Shown in pieces: positions 1 to 4,888 of a DNA stretch of 6,571 nucleotides (position 1 is the first letter of the stretch; every line of letters starts with the position of its first letter). The notes beneath the pieces were generated by a model that was given only the letters and a program-made list of their open reading frames with translations, had not been told where the DNA came from and made no database searches. This stretch comes from Methanosarcinales archaeon. Its GTDB lineage: Archaea; Halobacteriota; Methanosarcinia; Methanosarcinales; Methanogasteraceae. The position numbers and the translations under genes were made by a program. The stretch spans positions 1-6,571 of the forward strand of contig DAOVGO010000191.1 of the NCBI GenBank assembly GCA_030672345.1, read 5' to 3'.

Positions 1-21
1 GAACGCTTCTTTTTCATCCAT
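1..21 (-). CDS. start of an unidentified gene running off the left edge
   Basis: Only the first seven codons (MDEKEAF) are inside the window. The start is supported by a GGAGA ribosome-binding sequence (29-33, read on the minus strand) seven bases before the ATG at 21. It follows the minus-strand genes at 129-326 and 449-921 in the same direction, so it may be the next member of that AT-rich series. Nothing can be said about its product. Confidence 0.45.
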
Positions 22-128
22 TTTTTCGTCTCCTATTTCATGCAACAATAGTCATCATGCATTAATAAATAGAAAACGTTATGATATATTAGTTTTATCC
101 TTTCGAAAAACTATATGCCAGCTTAAGT

Positions 129-326
129 TTACGGAAATGGGTAGTCAAGTATTAAACACAGTTTTCCAATTCGCTCTAAACCAGTTGATAGACTTGTAAA
201 AGCTTGGAAATAAATACCTCGCCTTGCATAATTAGCATTTCTAATTTATGTAACACCTGAGCAAAGCATTTCACAAGTAAATTGAGCTTCTTTATTTAAT
301 GCATCAATTAGTTCTTTATTACTCAA
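129..326 (-). pseudogene. small conserved-looking gene interrupted by one TAA
   Basis: Reading from a TTG at 326, the frame gives SNKELIDALNKEAQF, continues to CSGVT, meets TAA at 248-246, then runs on in the same frame as IRNANYARRGIYFQAFTSLS and GLERIGKLCLILDY until a TAA at 131-129. Composition on both sides of the stop is protein-like (amphipathic, with ordinary residues), so the two halves look like one gene in which a sense codon, perhaps CAA for Gln, became TAA. The reading after LDY (PFP, then stop) looks like a premature end. A GGTGG ribosome-binding sequence (332-336) lies five bases before the TTG. I do not recognise a function; it resembles small soluble hypothetical proteins. It sits directly behind the attC-like repeat at 368-454, as a cassette gene would. 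A sequencing error at one base is also possible. Confidence 0.5.
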
Positions 327-331
327 AGCAA

Positions 332-336
332 CCACC
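332..336 (-). promoter_or_regulatory. ribosome-binding site supporting the TTG start at 326
   Basis: GGTGG on the minus strand, five bases before TTG. It supports TTG as the start, since no ATG lies in frame before the conserved-looking residues. Confidence 0.4.
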
Positions 337-367
337 TTTGAAATATTAAAATAATCATGCGCTTATT

Positions 368-454
368 GCATCTAACGTTCCTGGTATATCTGAAGTTTTT
401 GCCGATAGACAAAAATTTGGGCGAGCAAAGCGAGCCAGATATACCATATTATGC
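368..454 (-). repeat. long imperfect inverted repeat resembling an integron attC site
   Basis: On the minus strand the left arm runs GCATAAT (454-448), then TGGTATATCTG (446-436). After a 43-base centre the right arm runs CAGATATACCA (392-382), GGAAC, then GTTAGATGC (376-368). The 11-base arms are perfect complements. Outside them GCATAA can pair with TTAGATGC if GA bulges out. GTTAGAT fits the attC R' consensus GTTRRRY, and its complement fits RYYYAAC. The centre contains a smaller dyad, TTTTTG...CAAAAA. The stop codon of the RNase III gene lies inside the left end, and the next gene starts about 45 bases beyond the right end. That placement and the length of about 87 bases match attC sites. 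No integrase is visible in the window, so this is an inference. A clade-specific dispersed repeat or a terminator hairpin is the main alternative. Confidence 0.4.
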
Positions 455-921
455 GATGAAACGTTCGAACTCGGGCCATTTCATGATTATTTTCTTTGAG
501 GCTTCAAAGCCTATATCCAAATATATGGCTCCGATTATTGCCTCAAGCGTTTCTGCAAGATTATCATCATTATCGTATATTTTATTGTGTTCTCTTTCTC
601 CAGTACCCATTTTCAGGAAATTACCAATATTAAGTTGCCTACTAATCTTGGCAAGTGTTTTTCTATTCTCAGCTTGTTTTTTTCTTCAGTGATTTCTCCA
701 CTTTTGTTATACCCTTTGTTTTTAATAAGGTAATCCACCAAAATAAGTTTCAAAACGGCATCACCTAAAGTACAAAATGCATCTTGACTTTGAATTGGCG
801 GAGAATTTGGATTTTGTTGTTTAGACTCATTCACACATCCCTTAGTTGTTAATGCTCTGTCCAAAAGATTCTTTTTAATAAAGATATGTCCAATATTCGA
901 TTCAAGCTCATTATATTCCAT
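449..921 (-). pseudogene. RNase III catalytic-domain protein with a frame break on a slippery A7 run
   Basis: RNase III enzymes cut double-stranded RNA. The gene starts at ATG 921 with GAGGG (929-933) seven bases upstream. Frame one carries the RNase III core: FCTLGDAVLKLILVDYL at about residues 49-65, then GEITEE. It would end in GNLILVIS. One base extra at the A7 run (683-677) restores the rest: KKQAENRKTLAKISRQLNIG, FLKMGTGERE, NLAETLEAIIGAIYLDIGF, ending at TAA 451-449. The restored protein is 157 residues, the catalytic domain only, with no dsRNA-binding domain. The break falls on A_AAA_AAC in the zero-frame phase, a classic -1 slippery heptamer, so programmed frameshifting, true decay and a homopolymer sequencing error are all possible. 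Compared with E. coli RNase III, Glu41 is replaced by Cys (C50) and Asp114 by Glu (E124); equivalents of Asp45 (D54), Glu65 (E76) and Glu117 (E127) are kept. The gene is AT-rich and ends in the attC-like repeat. A GTG at 942 is an alternative, less likely start. Confidence 0.85.
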
Positions 922-928
922 TGTCAAA

Positions 929-933
929 CCCTC
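929..933 (-). promoter_or_regulatory. ribosome-binding site choosing the RNase III start
   Basis: GAGGG on the minus strand, seven bases before ATG 921. It favours this ATG over the in-frame GTG at 942, which lies upstream of the site. Confidence 0.55.
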
Positions 934-1238
934 ATTTATCACAATGACAATTTTGTGAGAACGCTTTTTCGTATAACTTCGTTATATCCGAACTCAAGTT
1001 CGCATATTCTTCCATTCTGGCATTATATCTGAAGTATACTTCGCATATACATCCCTTCAGTTGAACCTTCTCACTCATTTTTTGCAACCTGAATTTTTTA
1101 ATAGGTGTGAATACATAAGTAACTTGCGTATCTTTTCTACGATGACGCATAACATCCCGCAAATGAAAACGACAGATATCTCCGATTTCACTTTTATCCG
1201 CCGCTACATGCCCCAAAGCGCGACATTGATACAACCAT
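932..1238 (-). pseudogene. unrecognised frame behind the molybdopterin oxidoreductase; possible decayed Fe-S subunit
   Basis: Two bases after the oxidoreductase remnant's stop (TGATAG) comes ATG 1238, read MVVSMSRFGACSGG before a stop. The neighbouring frame, open from about 1269 to 932, continues with KSEIGDICRFHLRDVMRHRR and TQVTYVFTP. With frame changes this faintly recalls small 4Fe-4S ferredoxin subunits (Met-Ser-Arg start, then Cys-x-x-Cys clusters and a Ser-x-Ile-x-Val strand), which often follow molybdopterin catalytic subunits. A GGTGGAG sequence (1251-1257) lies 12 bases before the ATG. The expected cysteine ladder is not intact, so this stays a weak inference. The stretch 943-1058 is taken up mostly by the 28-base repeats and may not be coding at all. 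Confidence 0.2.
982..1050. repeat. two copies of a 28-base repeat, 41 bases apart
   Basis: On the plus strand, copy one (982-1009) and copy two (1023-1050) share TTATATCyGAA, a variable centre, and TTCGCATATwC. Each centre is self-complementary: CGAACT-CA-AGTTCG in copy one and GAAGTATACTTC in copy two. On the minus strand, TTCrGATATA recurs a third time in the right arm of the attC-like repeat (385-394), about 600 bases away across the RNase III gene. Next to copy one, ATAAC-TTC-GTTAT (975-987) is another small dyad. The pair lies just upstream of the RNase III gene, where the previous cassette boundary would be expected. Confidence 0.5.
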
Positions 1239-1241
1239 CTA

Positions 1242-1813
1242 TCAGACTTTCTCCACCTTACACAACGACGATTTCAGTCCTGTAGATCCAGTAATAGGGT
1301 CGATAGCCTCATTATCAGTCAGTACATTGCAATTGCACTCCGAAAACCCATGATACAGACAGACGACCCGCGGATCGATGCGATCTGTCACATAAGCCTT
1401 GCACTCGACCCTGCCCTCGGCGATTCAATCCCCGCGACATCACCGTCCCCGATACCAAGCCCTGCTGCCGTCTCCGGGTTTATCTCGAGCAGATTCTCCG
1501 GAAACTGCTCATAGAGACCCGGAATGTTGCGCATCATCGAGTGGGTGTACATCTCCAGTTTCACGCCGGTCATCAACACTAATGGATACTCTCTGGCTAA
1601 ATCGGGTTGTGAGATGGGGCTTTCAGCAGGCTCCCTGTACACTGGCAGCGGATCATAGCCCAGTTCTTCCAATCACCCTGAACATATCTCCACTTTCTTG
1701 GACGGCGTCAAAAAGCCTTATAGGGATCCATCATATTTCCTGTACACCTCTGGATAGTCCTTGAATTTCGTCATCTTGGGTATACCCCGCAAAATTGATC
1801 GCTCCTTGGTCAG
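1242..1813 (-). pseudogene. C-terminal remnant of a molybdopterin oxidoreductase
   Basis: The intact family are large catalytic subunits binding a molybdopterin dinucleotide and usually an Fe-S cluster (formate dehydrogenase, polysulfide, thiosulfate or DMSO reductases). Here only the cofactor-binding C-terminal end is left. From about 1813 the frame gives LTKERSILRGIPK and YPEVYRKYDGSL, TAA at 1720-1718, GFLTPSKKVEICSG, TGA at 1675-1673, LEELGYDPLPVYREPAESP, EYPLVLMTG, YTHSMMRNIPGL, LEINPETAAGLGIGDGD and ESPR. A one-base loss in a G run (1414-1416) then shifts the frame; restoring it gives VECKAYVTDRIDPRVVCLYH, GFSECNCNVLTDNEAIDPI and GLKSSLCKVEKV with a stop at 1244-1242, the usual family ending. 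Two stops plus a frameshift plus the missing N-terminal portion (several hundred residues) make this clearly dead. Upstream of about 1813 I see no further similarity. Base composition is like the housekeeping genes, so it may be native rather than recently acquired. Confidence 0.85.
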
Positions 1814-1943
1814 TTGAGAACTAACGCAATGCATCGGGTTAAGTAGAGATTCGATTGCACCAATCAGGGGGATGATCTCGGTCTACACGCTTAAAACCCG
1901 CGACAGCCGGTGATCAGGAGAATTCGAAGATAGCCCAACCCCA

Positions 1944-1956
1944 CAAGGTTTATGTC
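1944..1956 (+). promoter_or_regulatory. possible archaeal TATA box for proS, leaderless start
   Basis: AAGGTTTATGT is centred about 27 bases before ATG 1979. That is the spacing expected when transcription starts at or next to the start codon. No Shine-Dalgarno sequence is visible before the ATG (the stretch is pyrimidine-rich), which fits a leaderless mRNA. The 165 bases between the oxidoreductase remnant and this gene otherwise show nothing recognisable. Confidence 0.4.
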
Positions 1957-1978
1957 TCTCCCCCTCTGATTCCAGTTG

Positions 1979-3421
1979 ATGGAAAAAAATGCGCAACAGC
2001 CCAAACTTCCACCAAAGTCACGCTTCAGTGAGTGGTATCACGAACTGCTTGCTGCGGCGGAGATCATGGATGTCAGATACCCGGTCAAGGGTCTGTATGT
2101 GTGGCCTCCATTCGGTTTTGCATTACGAAATAAGATTTACTCGATCATACGGGAACTTCTGGACAAAGACGGTCACGAAGAGGCGTTGTTCCCACTTTTA
2201 ATCCCTGAAAGTGAATTTATGAAGGAAGCAGAGCACATAAAGGGATTTGAGGATGAGGTTTACTGGGTTACACACGGAGGCACCGCGCCGCTGGACGTGA
2301 AACTCGCGCTCAGACCCACGAGCGAGACAGCGATCTATCCGATGTACAAGCTCTGGATCAGGTCGCATGCGGACATGCCGCTTAAGCTCTACCAGATCGT
2401 GAACACCTTCCGGTACGAGACCAAGCACACACGTCCGCTCATCCGCCTGCGTGAGATCACGTCGTTCAAGGAGGCGCACACCGTGCATACCGACTGGGAT
2501 GATGCGGCAAAACACGTGGATCTGGCGGTCGAGCTTTATCAGGAGTTTTACAGGAGGCTTGCAGTCCCGACCATCGTTTCAAAGCGCCCCCCTTGGGATA
2601 AGTTCCCTGGCGCGGATTACACGCTTGCAGTCGATACCCTGATGCCTGACGGCAAGGTTTTGCAGATAGGGACGGCGCACCATCTTGCAGACAACTTTGC
2701 AAAGACATTCGGGATCACTTACGAGGATCCAACCGGCGAGCAACGGTATGCGCACCAGACCTGCTACGGCATATCAGAACGATCCGTCGCCGCCGTGATA
2801 AGCGTGCATGGCGATGATCGCGGGCTTGTGCTGCCTCCGGAGGTCGCACCTGTGCAGGTGGCGATTGTGCCGATCCTGTTTGGCGATCGCGATGTGAATG
2901 AGAAGGTGCTAAAAGCGTGCGGATCTCTGCGTGATCTGCTCACGGATCAGGGGCTTCGTGTCAGGATCGATGACAGCGATGAGCGCCCTGGCGCCAAATA
3001 CTACCGATGGGAACTGCGGGGCGTTCCTGTGCGAATCGAGATCGGACCAAGAGATCTTGCACAGAACTCATGTATGCTGGTGCGCAGGGACACGTCACAC
3101 AAACGGTCGGTGCCGATCGACGCGATCGCAGGCGAGGTGCGAGACTGCATGGAAGCGGTGGTAACTGATATGTACCACGCCGCCATAGAGGCATTAAACT
3201 CGAGAATATTTGACTGCGAGACACTGGACGAGGTATCAGAGAGAACGGCTGATGGGATTGCACGGATATGCTGGTGTCTTGACGACGATTGCGGGCGCGA
3301 GATGGAAGATATAACAGGCGTCCACATACTCGGGATACCGGTCGAACCGCAGAAGAACGCCGGACAGTGCCCGATCTGCGGCAGAGAGGGCACCATGGTA
3401 CTGATGGCTCGAACATATTGA
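1979..3421 (+). CDS. proS: prolyl-tRNA synthetase, archaeal/eukaryal type
   Basis: Class II aminoacyl-tRNA synthetase that charges tRNA-Pro with proline in the cytoplasm. The 480 residues match the full family length. Visible landmarks are VWPPFGFALRNKI near residue 41 (motif 1 region), RPTSE at 112-116, FRYETKHTRPLIRLRE at 144-159 (motif 2), TSFKEAHTVH at 161-170, QIGTAHHLADNF at 229-240, and HGDDRGLVLPP at 277-287 (motif 3). The anticodon-binding domain follows at about 290-385 (VQVAIVPI to LVRRDT). A C-terminal zinc-binding domain has Cys431/433/438 and Cys464/467, and the protein ends in Tyr, as is typical. It lacks the insertion domain of the bacterial type. A TTG three bases earlier (1976) is possible, but the ATG is preferred and fits a leaderless start. 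The csl4 gene follows closely on the same strand. Confidence 0.97.
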   Translation: MEKNAQQPKLPPKSRFSEWYHELLAAAEIMDVRYPVKGLYVWPPFGFALRNKIYSIIRELLDKDGHEEALFPLLIPESEFMKEAEHIKGFEDEVYWVTHGGTAPLDVKLALRPTSETAIYPMYKLWIRSHADMPLKLYQIVNTFRYETKHTRPLIRLREITSFKEAHTVHTDWDDAAKHVDLAVELYQEFYRRLAVPTIVSKRPPWDKFPGADYTLAVDTLMPDGKVLQIGTAHHLADNFAKTFGITYEDPTGEQRYAHQTCYGISERSVAAVISVHGDDRGLVLPPEVAPVQVAIVPILFGDRDVNEKVLKACGSLRDLLTDQGLRVRIDDSDERPGAKYYRWELRGVPVRIEIGPRDLAQNSCMLVRRDTSHKRSVPIDAIAGEVRDCMEAVVTDMYHAAIEALNSRIFDCETLDEVSERTADGIARICWCLDDDCGREMEDITGVHILGIPVEPQKNAGQCPICGREGTMVLMARTY

Positions 3422-3510
3422 AAACAAAGAGAGGGATTAATATCAAACTAAAAAAACGATCCGTTTTACGGAAAGTAAACAGAAATAGGGAAGTTGCTGA
3501 CGTTGGAGCA

Positions 3511-4116
3511 GTGGACAACCAGGCACAGCCAGCACAGGAGAGTGCCGATTCCGAGCGCCTTGGTGCGTTCGTGCTCCCTGGCGATCCGATAGGGACGACA
3601 GAGGAGTTTCGTGCTGGTGCGCAGACTTATGAGAACGCGGGCAGTATCTGTGCAACTGCCGCAGGAACGGTTAAAATCAATAACAAAGACCGAACCATCT
3701 CTGTAATTCCAAGTACAAGCACCCCACCGGTTCTCAAGAGAGGAGACGTGGTTATCGGGCAGGTCACCGGGCTGCGGGAATCGCTCGTGCTTGTAGCGAT
3801 TGCCGGAGTAAGAGGAGTCATCGATCGGGAGATTCCTGACGTGGGACCCGCCGTCATCCACGTATCCAACATCAAGAATGCGTATGTCAAGGATATCTCG
3901 CGTGAGTTCGGATTATTCGATATCGTGAAGGCGAGAATCACCGATCTCAAGAACATGCGCCTTGACACGTCAGAACCTGAAATGGGAGTCATGAAAGCAT
4001 TCTGCTCAAGATGCAGGACCGCTATGACCAAAAACGGCTCCAAACTGGTGTGTCCGGAGTGCAAACAGGTAGAGACAAGGAAAATATCCACGGATTATGG
4101 AACCGGTATCATCTGA
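3511..4116 (+). CDS. csl4: exosome RNA-binding subunit Csl4
   Basis: Csl4 caps the archaeal exosome, the Rrp41-Rrp42 ring that degrades and tails RNA, and helps recruit substrate and partner proteins. The order fits the family: an N-terminal domain with GAFVLPGDPIGTTEEF at residues 18-33, an S1 RNA-binding domain at about 76-150 (GDVVIGQVTGLRESLVLV to FDIVKARI), and a C-terminal zinc ribbon with Cys165/168 and Cys181/184 (CSRCR, CPECK). The start is uncertain. GTG 3511 gives 201 residues, near the usual length, but its GGAG (3505-3508) is only two bases away. A TTG at 3418 overlapping the proS stop would add 31 mostly basic residues. TTAATATC (3437-3444) could be a TATA-like element for a separate transcript. 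The 3' end overlaps the next gene by 20 bases, so co-transcription is likely. Confidence 0.93.
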   Translation: MDNQAQPAQESADSERLGAFVLPGDPIGTTEEFRAGAQTYENAGSICATAAGTVKINNKDRTISVIPSTSTPPVLKRGDVVIGQVTGLRESLVLVAIAGVRGVIDREIPDVGPAVIHVSNIKNAYVKDISREFGLFDIVKARITDLKNMRLDTSEPEMGVMKAFCSRCRTAMTKNGSKLVCPECKQVETRKISTDYGTGII

Positions 4117-4444
4117 GCCGGCGGTCATGGATCGGGTGATGGAGTATTGCAGACGGGTTGACAGGGAGTTTAAACTGAAACGGGTGATATTATTTGGTTC
4201 GAGAAGCAGAGGCGACTTTTATCCACATAGCGATATTGACCTTCTCCTGATCTCGGATGAGTTCCCTGATGACTGGTTTGCAAGGCAGGCAAGACTGTGT
4301 TTTCTGAAACTGAGACAGATCGAGCCGATCGGTTATACCACAGACGAGATACAGAGGATGAAGGATCAGGGCAACACATTCATCGAAAATATCCTTCGAG
4401 AAGGGACGGAGATTAAATCGGAACCAGATCATAAGAAGAGATGA
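4097..4444 (+). CDS. MNT-type nucleotidyltransferase, first of a tandem pair
   Basis: A minimal nucleotidyltransferase of the polymerase-beta fold, 115 residues. GSRSRG at 34-39 and the metal-binding pair Asp46/Asp48 (SDIDLLLI) form the conserved GS...DxD active site. The C-terminal part, IEPIGYTTDEIQRMKDQGN at 75-93 then ILREGTEI, matches the stand-alone MNT subfamily. MNT proteins are usually antitoxins that AMPylate a HEPN toxin encoded next door (MntA-HepT). No HEPN gene (RxxxxH motif protein) is found here, so its target is unknown. The ATG at 4097 overlaps csl4 by 20 bases; an in-frame ATG at 4127, just after the csl4 stop, would give 105 residues and is a real alternative. Neither has a strong ribosome-binding sequence, so translation may be coupled to csl4. 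Confidence 0.88.
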   Translation: MEPVSSEPAVMDRVMEYCRRVDREFKLKRVILFGSRSRGDFYPHSDIDLLLISDEFPDDWFARQARLCFLKLRQIEPIGYTTDEIQRMKDQGNTFIENILREGTEIKSEPDHKKR

Positions 4445-4836
4445 ACTCAATCGACGAGAAAGTGAACAAAGCCATCGAAAAGATCAAATTGTTGGACGGA
4501 TCTGGAAAAGTCAGATTCGTTATCAGGTACGGTTCGTCTGTTAACGGTACGATGACAGAAGATTCAGACCTCGATCTGGCGATCTATTACGATGGCAAAG
4601 ACGACAGCGAATTATCCCGATACCGATTTAAAGTGCTTTCCAGTCTTTTTGATGACATCTATGACATTCAAATCTTCCAACAACTTTCCATGTACGTAAG
4701 AACAGAAGTTCTGAAAGGAGATGTGGTCTACTGCAGAGATCGGATTTTTTTGTACGATGTTGCGTGGCAGACGATAAAAGAATTTGATGCATTCAAACAT
4801 CGGTATTATGATTATATCGAAAGACAGAGCCTTTGA
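4441..4836 (+). CDS. MntA-like nucleotidyltransferase, second of a tandem pair
   Basis: This 131-residue nucleotidyltransferase starts in an ATGA overlap with the stop of the previous gene, so the two are translationally coupled. The active site is GSSVNG at 31-36 and Asp43/Asp45 (DSDLDLAIYY), with Asp75 (YDIQIF) as the likely third carboxylate. The tail with VRTEVLKGDVVYCRD, YDVAWQTIKEFDAF and HRYYDYI is the arrangement seen in MntA antitoxins of HEPN-MNT modules. A HepT-like toxin gene would be expected next, but the following gene is mfnD-like. The pair is thus an orphan MNT doublet. The two MNT proteins differ outside the active site, so they are not a recent tandem copy. This gene looks somewhat AT-richer than its neighbours, which would fit acquisition. 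Confidence 0.88.
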   Translation: MNSIDEKVNKAIEKIKLLDGSGKVRFVIRYGSSVNGTMTEDSDLDLAIYYDGKDDSELSRYRFKVLSSLFDDIYDIQIFQQLSMYVRTEVLKGDVVYCRDRIFLYDVAWQTIKEFDAFKHRYYDYIERQSL

Positions 4837-4849
4837 TGACAGTGTTATT

Positions 4850-4860
4850 CTTTTATACAA
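4850..4860 (+). promoter_or_regulatory. archaeal TATA-like element before the mfnD-like gene
   Basis: CTTTTATACAAAT contains TTTATA (4852-4857), about 32-35 bases before ATG 4889. Transcription would start near 4880, giving a very short leader. It suggests that mfnD has a promoter separate from the MNT pair. Confidence 0.45.
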
Positions 4861-4875
4861 ATATTGATATGATAT

Positions 4876-4879
4876 GGAG
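4876..4879 (+). promoter_or_regulatory. ribosome-binding site deciding the mfnD start
   Basis: GGAG lies nine bases before ATG 4889. It favours 4889 over the in-frame ATG at 4874, which the site overlaps; the protein then begins MKVMVAEYA, as its relatives do. If transcription starts upstream of about 4874 both starts remain possible. Confidence 0.45.
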
Positions 4880-4888
4880 CACACCCTC

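Noticed and set aside
246..248. Recoding of the internal stop as pyrrolysine, which occurs in some methanogens.
   Set aside because: The codon is TAA; pyrrolysine uses TAG.
357..692. A 111-residue plus-strand frame.
   Set aside because: It is the reverse shadow of the RNase III gene and the attC-like repeat, whose minus-strand reading has clear family motifs.
966..990. A loxP-like string, CGTATAACTTCGTTATA.
   Set aside because: It resembles one loxP arm by chance; the second arm and the 8-base spacer are missing. It is better explained as the ATAAC-TTC-GTTAT dyad beside the 28-base repeats.
1399..1764. A 121-residue plus-strand frame.
   Set aside because: It lies opposite the oxidoreductase remnant; its composition (rich in Ser, Pro, Arg) is typical of an antisense shadow.
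1873..1914. A 13-codon frame (MISVYTLKTRDSR) ahead of proS as a leader peptide.
   Set aside because: The G run touches the ATG with no proper spacing, and it lies upstream of the likely proS promoter.
2961..3518. A 185-residue minus-strand frame under proS.
   Set aside because: It is antisense to the conserved C-terminal part of proS and has no recognisable domain.
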